NCBI RefSeq assembly: GCF_029689925.1
Contig: NZ_CP121445.1
Coordinates: forward strand, 368,001-432,000
DNA: 64,000 nucleotides
DNA from: Anaerocolumna sp. AGMB13025
GTDB taxonomy: Bacteria; Bacillota; Clostridia; Lachnospirales; Lachnospiraceae
Direction of reading: 5' to 3'
In this document: positions 1-8,926 of the stretch, piece after piece
Numbering within the stretch: the stretch's first letter is position 1
How the letters are laid out: every line of letters begins with the position of its first letter
The notes under the pieces: model-generated
Database searches by the model: none
What the model was told of the DNA's origin: nothing
What the model saw: the letters and a program-made list of their open reading frames with translations, nothing else
Program-made: the position numbers and the translations under genes

Positions 1-2
1 TG

Positions 3-1160
3 CGCTCCGTAAAAGATGAGAATGTGTACATTACCGGTGATAACATGTTTTATATCCCGGAAGGGGAAGAACGTCCCGTTCCTCAGATGGTTGAAAATTG
101 TGAACAATGTGCTGATGTAGCAGCCCATAACATTGCCTGTGCGATTACCGGACAAGGTAGTATGGAAGTTTATAAACCTTCTTTCCACGGTGTAATGGTT
201 TGCATCGGCGGACGTTATGGTGTGGCTCATGTTGGACTTCCGAATCATTTCTTTAGCCTGCCCTCCTTCTTTGCAATGTTTGCAAAGCATTTTATTAATA
301 TTATCTATTTTATCCAGGTACTTGGCTGGAACAAGATATTCAGTTATATAAAGCACGAATTCTTTACGGTTCGTAATTGCAGAAGTTTTGTGGGAGGTCA
401 TTTCTCCAACCGCACACCTAGCTTTTTATTAATGCCTTTAAGAGTATGGCTTGGCGCAGTCTGGGTATATGAAGGTGTTATGAAGATAGTAGAAGGCTGG
501 TTTAAAGGACCAAAGCTTACTGGCTTCTTTGGCGGAGCAAATTCCTGGTATAACAGTATTCTTAATATAACCACCAGTACGCCTGGCGGAACTGATGCGG
601 TATCTAGTGCGACAGCAGCCGCAGCAACCCCTACCCCTGCAGTAGCCGATGCGGTAGCAAGTGCAACCGGAGCAGCAACGGATGCAGCTGGAGCAGTAGC
701 CGATGCAATTGGTCAGGTATTAGTACATTTTAACTTTTTAAATATATTCAAAGTTATTTTCGTAAGCGGTAAAGATTTAGCAAGCTCCACTATCAGTGAT
801 TTAGCATTTAAGTTAGACGTACCTGCAATGAACTGGTTTGTTAATACTTTTATTTTACCTCATGCAGCAGTTCAGACAGCAATGCAGATCTTCATCGTAC
901 TTGCAGAAATTTTAATTGGTCTTGCTTTGATTGGCGGATTATTAACAACACCTGCAGCAGCATTATCACTGATACTTAATTTTATGTTTGTAACTACAAC
1001 TGGATTATATTTAAACACCTTCTGGATGATATTTGCCGGAGTGGCAGTATTAATCGGCGGAGGCAGAACTTTAGGTCTTGACTATTATGCAATGCCTGGA
1101 TTAAAAAAATTATGGAAGAGAATACCACTCGTAAGAAAGTTGTATATTTATAATGATTAA
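3..1160 (+). CDS. Type II NADH dehydrogenase (Ndh2-like) with C-terminal DoxX-like membrane domain, 5' end outside window
   Basis: The reading frame is open from base 3, so this is the 3' part of a longer gene. The first ~75 visible residues resemble the end of an NDH-2 FAD oxidoreductase (an ITGDNM stretch, a quinone-site-like region around AAHNIACAI, then GVMVCIGGRYGVAHVG). A membrane part follows with about five hydrophobic helices and an Ala/Thr/Pro-rich loop (about residues 190-235). The C-terminal helices resemble DoxX. NDH-2 enzymes pass electrons from NADH to quinone at the inner membrane face. The Listeria extracellular electron transfer locus also encodes an Ndh2 with an added membrane segment, and the following genes match that locus. 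It overlaps the next gene by 8 bp. The dinucleotide motifs lie upstream and cannot be checked. Confidence 0.8.
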   Translation, partial: RSVKDENVYITGDNMFYIPEGEERPVPQMVENCEQCADVAAHNIACAITGQGSMEVYKPSFHGVMVCIGGRYGVAHVGLPNHFFSLPSFFAMFAKHFINIIYFIQVLGWNKIFSYIKHEFFTVRNCRSFVGGHFSNRTPSFLLMPLRVWLGAVWVYEGVMKIVEGWFKGPKLTGFFGGANSWYNSILNITTSTPGGTDAVSSATAAAATPTPAVADAVASATGAATDAAGAVADAIGQVLVHFNFLNIFKVIFVSGKDLASSTISDLAFKLDVPAMNWFVNTFILPHAAVQTAMQIFIVLAEILIGLALIGGLLTTPAAALSLILNFMFVTTTGLYLNTFWMIFAGVAVLIGGGRTLGLDYYAMPGLKKLWKRIPLVRKLYIYND

Positions 1161-2130
1161 TGATAAAACAAAAGTGAATGACAAGATTGAATTGATAGGA
1201 TTTGATAAGGCAATCGAGTTGGTGAAAGAGGTCTCGGATAACACCCTGGCCAAAGCACCGCTTATAATTCGCAGTTATACCAAGCATCTGATGGCTTCCC
1301 ATGGCAAGTTTATCCGCGCCAGGTCAGTCATTATATGCGCGGAGGATAAAGACGGCTTCGTAAATCCTAATGCCGTTAAGATTGCCGCAGCGATTGAAAT
1401 TCTTCATCTTGCTACCTTAGTGCATGATGATGTAATTGATAACGCTGATTTAAGACGTGGCGAAGTTACCTTACAGAAAAAGTACGGAAAAAGAACTGCA
1501 GTTATATGCGGTGACTATCTTTTGTGTACGGCACTTAATCTGGCGGCTTCCATATCCGATAAAAAGGATTATCTGGACATCGATATGCCGGATTATATGG
1601 GTAAAGTCTGTTTGGGCGAGTTAAATCAGCACGTTAATAATGCCAATATTAATTTATCGGTTTACCAGTACTTAAAGATTATTTCAGGAAAAACCGCTGC
1701 TCTTTTCGAGGCTTCTTTCCATGCCGGTGCTGTTTTTTCAAAAAGCAGCAAGGAAGAATGCAAGAGATATAAACAATTGGGGTATTATATTGGTATGATC
1801 TTTCAGCTGACGGATGACTGTATTGATTTTGAAGATACAAAAGAGTCAGCGAAGAAGCCGGTACAGTCGGATTATGAGCAGGGAGTTATAACGCTGCCCC
1901 TTATCCATGCATTAAAAAACATCAGCAGTTTTAATGAGAAAGCCATAAACGATGGAGTTTCCCGAGCTGAAATCAATGAAGCGGTAAAAACAAGCGGTGG
2001 TCTTACTTATACCCATATGGTAGTTAAAAAATATTACCGTAAAGCTGAAAAGATTATTCATGAATTAGATGTTTTGGAAAGCAAAAGAGAGAAGCTTATG
2101 ACAGTTTTAAAGAAAGCCTCCCGTATGTGA
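1153..2130 (+). CDS. Polyprenyl diphosphate synthase (DmkB/HepT-like)
   Basis: This 325-residue trans-polyprenyl synthase condenses isopentenyl diphosphate onto an allylic primer to make the lipid tail of a quinone or carrier lipid. The first aspartate-rich motif is in LVHDDVIDNADLRRGE (near residue 92) and the second in QLTDDCIDFED (near residue 219), followed by the usual KPVQSDYEQG region. Its ATG lies inside the end of the NADH dehydrogenase gene, so the two are probably co-translated. With the UbiA gene downstream it forms the quinone-making pair seen in flavin-based electron transfer loci (DmkB with DmkA). Chain length cannot be read reliably, and a general octa- or heptaprenyl synthase is the alternative. 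Confidence 0.85.
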   Translation: MINDKTKVNDKIELIGFDKAIELVKEVSDNTLAKAPLIIRSYTKHLMASHGKFIRARSVIICAEDKDGFVNPNAVKIAAAIEILHLATLVHDDVIDNADLRRGEVTLQKKYGKRTAVICGDYLLCTALNLAASISDKKDYLDIDMPDYMGKVCLGELNQHVNNANINLSVYQYLKIISGKTAALFEASFHAGAVFSKSSKEECKRYKQLGYYIGMIFQLTDDCIDFEDTKESAKKPVQSDYEQGVITLPLIHALKNISSFNEKAINDGVSRAEINEAVKTSGGLTYTHMVVKKYYRKAEKIIHELDVLESKREKLMTVLKKASRM

Positions 2131-2199
2131 TAGAACAAGAATTCGGGTATGATACAGGTGGTTAATTTAAACTGGAATAAGGGTCTGATAAGGAGATTC

Positions 2200-3105
2200 A
2201 TGTTTAATAGATTTTTGGATTATGTAGAGATAAGGACTAAGATAACAAGTACATTTACCTTTTTCATGACGATTGCCCTGCTTTTATACCAGAAGCGGAC
2301 CATCGACTGGAAACTGTCTCTGCTGTTTTTCGCTTCCATGTTTTTATTTGATTTAACAACTACAGCAATAAATAATTATATAGATTCAAAGGGTAATGGA
2401 CAAAAGTTACCCTTTGACCGTAAAACGGCACTGATTTTGGTTTATGTATTATTGGGTCTTAGTATACTGACCGGTTTATTGTTAGCCTGGTTTACTGATA
2501 TTGTAATTTTAATTGCAGGAGGTTTCTGCTTTTTGTGCGGTATTTTATATACTTATGGACCGGTACCCATATCCAGGCAGCCTCTCGGAGAGGTTTTGTC
2601 GGGAGCTTTTTACGGTATACTAATTCCATTTATTTTATTTTATATCAATGCCCCGAAAGGAACGTATGTCTTACTTAGTCTAAATTTTAACACAGTTTCT
2701 TTCACCTTACAGGTAGTACCAATTTTATCCCTGCTTATCTATTCTGTTATACCTTTTTGTGTAACAGCCAATATTATGCTGGCTAATAACATCTGTGATA
2801 TGGAAAAAGATATCTTGGTCAAGAGGCATACACTGCCTTATTATATTGGGAGGAAGTCAGCGCTTGTGTTGTTTGCTTTGCTTTATTACATGACTTATGC
2901 AGCGGTGATTGTCATGGTCATTGTTAAAATTCTCTCGCCGGTATGCCTGCTTTCTCTGCTTACCATAATTGCAGTCCAGGGGAATATTAATAAGTTTAAT
3001 AAAAAACAGGAGAAATCCACTACCTTTATACTTTCCATCAGGAATTTTATCATTATCATGGGCAGCAATGGAATCCTGATATTTCTAAGCTCCTTTCTTC
3101 GTTAA
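2200..3105 (+). CDS. UbiA-family prenyltransferase (DmkA/MenA-like)
   Basis: Integral membrane prenyltransferase of about 301 residues and eight or nine hydrophobic helices, expected to attach a polyprenyl tail to an aromatic acceptor such as 1,4-dihydroxy-2-naphthoate. The two Asp-rich motifs are visible: NNYIDSKGN in the first half and CDMEKDILVKRHTLP in the second. The frame is open from an ATG at 2149, but that codon has no ribosome site. The ATG at 2200 follows AAGGAG at 2190-2195 and is preferred. The gene sits between the polyprenyl synthase and an FMN lipoprotein. No other menaquinone genes are visible here, so the quinone product is inferred. Confidence 0.82.
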   Translation: MFNRFLDYVEIRTKITSTFTFFMTIALLLYQKRTIDWKLSLLFFASMFLFDLTTTAINNYIDSKGNGQKLPFDRKTALILVYVLLGLSILTGLLLAWFTDIVILIAGGFCFLCGILYTYGPVPISRQPLGEVLSGAFYGILIPFILFYINAPKGTYVLLSLNFNTVSFTLQVVPILSLLIYSVIPFCVTANIMLANNICDMEKDILVKRHTLPYYIGRKSALVLFALLYYMTYAAVIVMVIVKILSPVCLLSLLTIIAVQGNINKFNKKQEKSTTFILSIRNFIIIMGSNGILIFLSSFLR

Positions 3106-3252
3106 AGGTAAGCTTTTGTAGTACTTAATTGGTACTGATTCATATGTTACAGTTTATTCTTCCGTTTTTATCATTCTATAAAAGTTTTTAACTTTTATAT
3201 AAATTGATAAGAGACGGATTGAAATAAAAAAAATTATCTAGGAGGATAAAAA

Positions 3253-4386
3253 ATGAAAAAATTATCAGCTTTATTACTTAGCTTAATTCTGGTTGTTGTT
3301 ATGGCTACCGGATGCGGCAAATCAAGCGAAACCAGTGGTGATTCAACAACAACACCTACAGTAGAACCTACAACAGCTGAATCAACAGAGGATGCTGCAC
3401 CTACTGAAGCAGCAACGGAAGAAACAGCAGCACCTACAGAAACAAGTACAGGAAATCCGGCAAAAACCGGTCTTGCTGTTATCAATGACATAAGCTCATC
3501 TACAGATGCAACTGCAGATGCAGATGGTGTTAACCAGACTAATTCTGTTGTAGTAGCAGTATTAGTTGGTCAGGATGGAAAGATTCTGGATTGCAAACTT
3601 GATATGGCTCAGACAAAAATCAACTTCTCTAAAGAAGGTAAATTAACTACACCTGCTGAATCAACATTTAAGTCAAAACAGGAACTTGGAGCAGAATATG
3701 GAATGAAATCCGCTTCCGGTATTGGCAAAGAATGGTTTGAACAGGCTAATGCTTTTGCTGATTATGTAACAGGCAAAACAGTAGATGAAGTAAAAGGTAT
3801 TACAATTAGTGACGAAGGAACAGCAGCAGATGCTGACTTAGCTTCCTCTGTAACAGTACATATCGGAGATTTCGTTGCTGCAGTAGAAAAAGCAGTTGCT
3901 AATGCACAGGATATCGGTGCAACAGATGCTGATAAACTTGGACTTGGCGTATCAACTAATATGGAAAACTCCAAAGATGCAACAGCAGATGCTCCTGGTG
4001 TAGCTCAGGCATATTCCTACTATGTAGTAACAACTTCTGATGCAGCAGGCAAAATCACAAGCTGTTTAATCGATGCATCTCAAGGTGTTGTTAACTTTGA
4101 TACAACAGGTAAGATCACAAACGATATTACAGTTGCTCCTCAGACAAAAGATGAGTTAAAAGAAGCTTATGGTATGAAGAAAGCATCCGGTCTTGGTAAA
4201 GAATGGTATGAAGAAGCAAATGCATTTGCTCAGTATGCTGTTGGCAAGACTGTAGACGAATTAAAGGGAATCGCTGTTAATGAAGAAGGCGGTCCTACCA
4301 TTGCTGACTTAACAAGCTCAGTAACTATCGATATCAGAAACTTCGTAACATCTATCGATAAAGCGATTGCAAACTCAGCACAGTAA
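3253..4386 (+). CDS. Lipoprotein with two FMN-binding repeats (PplA-like)
   Basis: Secreted lipoprotein of 377 residues. The signal peptide ends in a lipobox (ATGC, Cys21), followed by a Thr/Pro/Glu-rich linker to about residue 70 and two homologous FMN-binding domains (about 80-215 and 240-375). Each repeat holds the same blocks: DATADA, YGMK.ASG.GKEW, NAFA.Y, VGKTVDE, then D-L-x-S-S-V-T. By analogy with the Listeria electron-transfer lipoprotein PplA, the Thr of each SSVT (Thr201 and Thr358) is the predicted covalent FMN site. The ribosome site AGGAGG precedes the ATG. It would act outside the membrane, carrying electrons from quinol to an acceptor. A strong terminator follows, separating it from apbE. 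Confidence 0.87.
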   Translation: MKKLSALLLSLILVVVMATGCGKSSETSGDSTTTPTVEPTTAESTEDAAPTEAATEETAAPTETSTGNPAKTGLAVINDISSSTDATADADGVNQTNSVVVAVLVGQDGKILDCKLDMAQTKINFSKEGKLTTPAESTFKSKQELGAEYGMKSASGIGKEWFEQANAFADYVTGKTVDEVKGITISDEGTAADADLASSVTVHIGDFVAAVEKAVANAQDIGATDADKLGLGVSTNMENSKDATADAPGVAQAYSYYVVTTSDAAGKITSCLIDASQGVVNFDTTGKITNDITVAPQTKDELKEAYGMKKASGLGKEWYEEANAFAQYAVGKTVDELKGIAVNEEGGPTIADLTSSVTIDIRNFVTSIDKAIANSAQ

Positions 4387-4422
4387 TTACAATATTACGA
4401 TGTAGTTTAATACGTTACATTG

Positions 4423-4470
4423 GGGCTGCTGCAGGTCATAAATTTATGATTTATGCAGCAGCCCTATTTT
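4423..4470 (+). terminator. Rho-independent terminator after FMN lipoprotein gene
   Basis: An 11-bp perfect stem (4423-4433 with 4454-4464, GGGCTGCTGCA and its complement) is followed by TATTTT. It lies 37 bp after the lipoprotein stop and 50 bp before apbE. Confidence 0.85.
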
Positions 4471-4517
4471 CATGAAAAGTTAGCCGGCCTGTCGGTTACT
4501 GATATGAGGTGATTAAT

Positions 4518-5576
4518 TTGAGCAGGAAATTACTAGCATGTTTATTGTCCATAGTTTTTGTCTTTAATCTGACTGCCTGCCACACAACGAAACTAAAACG
4601 TTTTGATGCAAGCTTCCTGGAACTTTTTGATACGGTAACAACCATTACGGGATATGCCAGTGACAAGGAAGAATTCACGAAATATGCCCAGATGATATAC
4701 GATAACTTAAAGGTCTATCATCAGCTCTATGATATATACAATGATTATGATGGAATTAACAATATTAAAACCATTAATGAAAATGCCGGAATAAAACCGG
4801 TTAAAGTTGACAAGAAAATTATAGATATGCTTACCTTTGCCAAGGAAGGATATGAACTTACCGGCGGGCAGATGAACGTAGCCTTCGGTGCCGTTCTCAG
4901 TGTTTGGCATGATTACCGCACCAGTGGGGTAAATGACCCCGCTAATGCCAAACTGCCTCCTATGGATGTCCTAAAAGAAAGAGCAAAGCATACAGATATC
5001 AATAAGGTAATCATCAATGAAAAAGATTCAACCGTATACCTTGAGGATCCCGAAATGAGTCTGGATGTCGGTGCAGTTGCCAAAGGATATGCTACGGAAC
5101 AGGTAGCAAAGTATGCTTATGAACAGGGCTTTAAAAGCGGATCCATCAGTGTTGGCGGTAATGTCCGTACCTTGGATTCCAAAGCGGATACCAAAGAACC
5201 CTGGAGTATCGGCATTCAAAATCCTGATTTGGAAAGTAAGGATAAATATTTATATATATTAAATCTGAAGAATATGTCGTTGGTTACCAGCGGTGTATAT
5301 GAGCGGTATTATACGGTAAACGGCAAACAATATCACCACATAATTGATCCCGATACCCTGATGCCTGCAGAAGGCTATTTATCCGTATCCATTGTTACCA
5401 AGGATTCTGGTATGGCAGACTGTCTTGCTAAAATAATTAATATGCCTTTTAAAGAGGGGCTTCAGTTAATTGAATCCATACCGGATACCGAAGCCTTATG
5501 GGTGTTTCAAAATGGTGAGGTGAAATACAGCTCGCATTTTGAATCTTATATTAAGACTTCTTATATAAAACAATAA
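4518..5576 (+). CDS. apbE: ApbE-type FAD:protein FMN transferase, lipoprotein
   Basis: Transfers FMN from FAD to a Thr of target proteins on the outer face of the membrane. The signal peptide and lipobox (LTAC) make it a lipoprotein. ApbE signatures are GQMNVAFG, LDVGAVAKGYA, SISVGGNV and HHIIDPDT. The metal-site region reads A-D-C-L-A-K, where many relatives have A-D-A-L-S-T, so the usual Thr position holds Lys. The frame is open from GTG 4509, but GAGGTGAT (4506-4513) fits as ribosome site for TTG 4518, which is chosen. Its substrates are probably the FMN lipoprotein upstream and RnfD and RnfG downstream. It matches FmnB of the Listeria locus. Confidence 0.9.
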   Translation: MSRKLLACLLSIVFVFNLTACHTTKLKRFDASFLELFDTVTTITGYASDKEEFTKYAQMIYDNLKVYHQLYDIYNDYDGINNIKTINENAGIKPVKVDKKIIDMLTFAKEGYELTGGQMNVAFGAVLSVWHDYRTSGVNDPANAKLPPMDVLKERAKHTDINKVIINEKDSTVYLEDPEMSLDVGAVAKGYATEQVAKYAYEQGFKSGSISVGGNVRTLDSKADTKEPWSIGIQNPDLESKDKYLYILNLKNMSLVTSGVYERYYTVNGKQYHHIIDPDTLMPAEGYLSVSIVTKDSGMADCLAKIINMPFKEGLQLIESIPDTEALWVFQNGEVKYSSHFESYIKTSYIKQ

Positions 5577-5939
5577 AAATAACTGAGAAGTTTGAATAAT
5601 TAAAAAATAATTTAAAATGAATGGTCTGGAATATGGATTATGTATTGTTCAGACTTTGTGCAAAGTACACGGGATGGCTGCCGATTGGAAGGCAGCTGTC
5701 TATTTATAGGGACTTAGGACAAAGTATGATAAAAATAATCCGCTTTCCGGGCTTAAATTTTATGCCGAAATAGTAATGAAAACACATCAAAATATTATCC
5801 AGAACATGGTAAAGGTATAAGGCTCCATAAAAAAAACTACAAAAATCATTGGTTTTATGTTAGTATTATATTACGTGACTAATTCAGTCCGGAATTAAGT
5901 TGTGATTTAATAAAATAATACAGAAAGAAGGCTAGTAAT
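5577..5939 (+). other. Spacer between apbE and rnfC
   Basis: No gene is seen in these 363 bp. A short hairpin (GCTGCC paired with GGCAGC near 5670-5695) lies in the first third and could be a weak terminator. The second half is AT-rich and presumably holds the rnf promoter, but no clear -35/-10 pair at 17-bp spacing was found. Confidence 0.45.
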
Positions 5940-7259
5940 ATGGGAACAGCGACATTTAAAGGCGGAATTCATCCCTATGAAGGCAAGGATCTGTCGAAAG
6001 ACAAGCCGACTACAGTTTTAATGCCAAAGGGTGATATGGTATTTCCAATGGCACAGCATATTGGTAAACCGGCAATGCCGCTTGTATCTAAGGGTGATTA
6101 TGTACGGATGGGCCAAAAAATCGGAGAAGCAGACGGCATGGTTTCAGCGAATATTATCAGTTCCGTATCGGGAACGGTAAAGGCAGTTGAACCCAGAATG
6201 ACAGTATCCGGAGCAATGGTATTATCTGTAATTATTGAAAATGATAATAATTACAGTGCTATTGAAGGCTTGGGAGAACAAAGAGATTATACCAAATTAA
6301 GCAAATCCGAAATAAGAGATATCATAAAAGAAGCCGGTCTTGTAGGACTTGGAGGAGCAGCATTTCCTACCCATGTAAAATTAACTCCGAAAGATGATAA
6401 CAAAATTGATTATGTTATCGTCAATGCTGCGGAATGTGAGCCGTATTTAACATCGGATTACCGGATGTTAATGGAAGAACCTGAGAAAATTGCAAGCGGG
6501 CTTAAAATCGAACTTAGTTTATTCCCTAATGCCAAAGGAATTATTGCAATTGAAGATAACAAACCCGATGCCATTATAAAGATGCAGGAAGTGGTTAAAA
6601 ATGAACCAAGAATTGAGGTTAAAGCGTTAAAAACTAAATATCCTCAAGGCGGGGAACGTTGGCTGATCTCTGCTTGTACCGGACGTAGAATCAATTCCTC
6701 CCTGCTTCCTTTGAATGTGGGATGCATTGTTAATAATGTAGATACTATAATCTCAATCCATATGGCTGTGGCGGAATCTACACCATTAATGAGAAGAATC
6801 GTAACCGTAACCGGTGATGCTGTAAAAGATCCCCGTAACTTTATTGTAAAAACAGGAACAAACTTTAGCGAGCTTATAGAAGCTGCAGGCGGTTTTACCA
6901 GAGAGCCGGAAAAGATAATTTCCGGAGGTCCCATGATGGGTCAGGCATTATATTCGCTGGATATTCCCGTAACAAAAACCTCATCTGCCATATTAGCATA
7001 TGGAAGAGACAGGGCGGCCAAAATGCAGCCAGCTGCCTGTATCCGCTGCGGCAGGTGCGTAGAGGCCTGTCCGAGCCGTATCGTGCCACAGAAGCTGTAT
7101 GAATATTCTATTCGTTTTGATGGCGAGAGTTTTGAAAAGTATAATGGAATGGAATGCTGTGATTGTGGATGCTGTACTTTTGTATGCCCTGCAAAGCTGA
7201 ATCTAAATCAGTCATTTAAAGAAATGAGAGCAAGCATACTAAATAACAGAAAAAAGTAA
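5940..7259 (+). CDS. rnfC: Rnf electron transport complex subunit C
   Basis: The 439-residue cytoplasmic NADH-side subunit of Rnf, the membrane ferredoxin:NAD oxidoreductase that pumps ions. Near the N terminus are the RnfC barrel-sandwich segments (KDLSKDKPTTVLMPKGD). The middle has the flavin/NADH-binding region (GLVGLGGAAFPTHVKL, VNAAECEPYLTSDYR). Two [4Fe-4S] motifs are at the C terminus: CIRCGRCVEACP and CCDCGCCTFVCP. The length is typical of clostridial RnfC. It opens an operon of the usual order C-D-G-E-A-B; rnfD follows after 18 bp. Expression is probably constitutive in an anaerobe using reduced ferredoxin. Confidence 0.97.
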   Translation: MGTATFKGGIHPYEGKDLSKDKPTTVLMPKGDMVFPMAQHIGKPAMPLVSKGDYVRMGQKIGEADGMVSANIISSVSGTVKAVEPRMTVSGAMVLSVIIENDNNYSAIEGLGEQRDYTKLSKSEIRDIIKEAGLVGLGGAAFPTHVKLTPKDDNKIDYVIVNAAECEPYLTSDYRMLMEEPEKIASGLKIELSLFPNAKGIIAIEDNKPDAIIKMQEVVKNEPRIEVKALKTKYPQGGERWLISACTGRRINSSLLPLNVGCIVNNVDTIISIHMAVAESTPLMRRIVTVTGDAVKDPRNFIVKTGTNFSELIEAAGGFTREPEKIISGGPMMGQALYSLDIPVTKTSSAILAYGRDRAAKMQPAACIRCGRCVEACPSRIVPQKLYEYSIRFDGESFEKYNGMECCDCGCCTFVCPAKLNLNQSFKEMRASILNNRKK

Positions 7260-7277
7260 AAGAAAGAGGTGCCGACC

Positions 7278-8282
7278 TTGAATAAATTGTATAATGTGTC
7301 CGCTTCTCCCCATACAAGAAGCCGGACAACAACCGCGACGATCATGCAGGATGTTACCATTGCATTAATTCCTGCCAGTATCTTTGGAATTTTTAATTTT
7401 GGGATGAATGCCCTATTAATAATTTTAACTTCTATTGTGACCAGTGTTTTGACAGAATATATATATGAAAAGGCCATGAAAAAGCCTTTAACCACCGGAG
7501 ACTTCAGTGCGGTTGTAACCGGTTTATTACTGGCACTTAATCTATCACCTACCGTTCCCTTGTGGATTCCCGTAATAGGAAGTATATTTGCAATCTTGGT
7601 AGTTAAAATGCTTTATGGCGGCATTGGACAGAATTTTATGAATCCAGCGTTGGCTGCCAGGTGCTTTTTATTAATCAGTTTTGCAGGAAGAATGAATAAT
7701 TATGTAATTGAACAGGTAAGCGGATCTGCTTCCACCCCCAAGATATTCCAATACTTGAGTAAAGGAGTCGTTGCAATTGACGGTATATCCGGTGCAACGC
7801 CCCTTGCATCCTTAAGAGCTGGAGAAACAGTTGATCTTCTTAACTTATTCATAGGCAAAACCGCAGGAACCATAGGTGAAACCAGTGTTGCTGCCATATT
7901 AATTGGTGGTATCTATCTTTTGCTTAGAAAAGTAATTACCTGGAGAATACCGGTTTTATATCTTGCGTCTTTTTCCGTCTTTGTCCTGCTTTTTGGGGGC
8001 AGAGGTTTTAATATGAATTTTCTTATAGGACATCTCTTTGGCGGCGGACTTATGTTAGGTGCCTTCTTCATGGCAACCGACTATTCAACCAGTCCGATTA
8101 CAAGGATGGGGCATGTTGTTTATGGCATTATACTTGGTATTATGACGGGAGTATTCCGTTTATTTGGAGCCTCACCGGAAGGAGTTTCCTTTGCCATTAT
8201 ATTCTGTAATATGCTGGTGCCTTTAATAGAGAAGGTAACACTTCCAAACATGTTTGGAAAGGAGGCAAAAGCCAATGAGTAA
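7278..8282 (+). CDS. rnfD: Rnf complex subunit D, flavinylated membrane protein
   Basis: Polytopic membrane subunit of about 334 residues with covalently bound FMN. The N terminus NKLYNVSASPHTRSRTTT is typical of the family. The covalent FMN site is the Thr of SGAT in ISGATPLASL. TTG 7278 is preferred to GTG 7269 because AAGAGGTG (7264-7271) is the ribosome site and overlaps the GTG. The stop overlaps the rnfG start by 8 bp, implying coupled translation. FMN attachment requires an ApbE, and one is encoded just upstream. Confidence 0.95.
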   Translation: MNKLYNVSASPHTRSRTTTATIMQDVTIALIPASIFGIFNFGMNALLIILTSIVTSVLTEYIYEKAMKKPLTTGDFSAVVTGLLLALNLSPTVPLWIPVIGSIFAILVVKMLYGGIGQNFMNPALAARCFLLISFAGRMNNYVIEQVSGSASTPKIFQYLSKGVVAIDGISGATPLASLRAGETVDLLNLFIGKTAGTIGETSVAAILIGGIYLLLRKVITWRIPVLYLASFSVFVLLFGGRGFNMNFLIGHLFGGGLMLGAFFMATDYSTSPITRMGHVVYGIILGIMTGVFRLFGASPEGVSFAIIFCNMLVPLIEKVTLPNMFGKEAKANE

Positions 8283-8913
8283 AGAAGCGAATGCAAAGAA
8301 AAGCGGTACGATTTTAAAAGATGCGGCTATCTTGTTTATTATAACCTTAATTGCTGGTTTTGCCTTAGGATTTGTACATGAAATTACCCTTCCGGCGATA
8401 GAAGCTCAACAGCTTCAGGCTAAGATGGAAGCCTATCGTACTGTATTTCCTGGTGCAGCCGAATTCACGGAAGAAGATATACTTAAAGAAAAACTATTAG
8501 CGGCACCTGAGTTACTTACCTCAAAAGGATACACCAATATAACAATCGATGAAGCACTATCTGCCACCGATGAAAATAATAACAAACTGGGATATGTAGT
8601 CGTAGTTACTACACAGGAGGGGTATGGCGGAGCAATTACATTATCCCTTGGTTATACCTTAGACGGCACTGTTAATGGAATCGAACTCTTATCCATGAAC
8701 GAAACAGCCGGGCTTGGTGCAAAAGCCAGTGGTAAAGAATTTAAGAGTCAATTCGCAGAGAAAAAAGTGACGGAATTTGCCTATACCAAGACCGGAGCAA
8801 AAAGTGATAATGAGATAGATGCTCTAAGCGGTGCAACGATTACCACCAGAGCCGTTGTTAATGCAGTGAATTCAGGATTATGCTTCATAGCGGACCTGAA
8901 AAATGGAAACTAA
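8275..8913 (+). CDS. rnfG: Rnf complex subunit G, FMN-binding
   Basis: A 212-residue protein with one N-terminal membrane helix and an extracytoplasmic FMN-binding domain. The flavinylation motif is S-G-A-T in ALSGATITTRAV near the C terminus, with the upstream family blocks GYGGAITLSLGY and NETAGLGAKA. The ATG at 8275 has GGAGG (8261-8265) before it; an upstream ATG in the same frame at 8254 lies before that ribosome site and is not used. It is one of three predicted ApbE substrates in this stretch, with RnfD and the PplA-like lipoprotein. Confidence 0.95.
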   Translation: MSKEANAKKSGTILKDAAILFIITLIAGFALGFVHEITLPAIEAQQLQAKMEAYRTVFPGAAEFTEEDILKEKLLAAPELLTSKGYTNITIDEALSATDENNNKLGYVVVVTTQEGYGGAITLSLGYTLDGTVNGIELLSMNETAGLGAKASGKEFKSQFAEKKVTEFAYTKTGAKSDNEIDALSGATITTRAVVNAVNSGLCFIADLKNGN

Positions 8914-8926
8914 AGGAGGGGACAGG

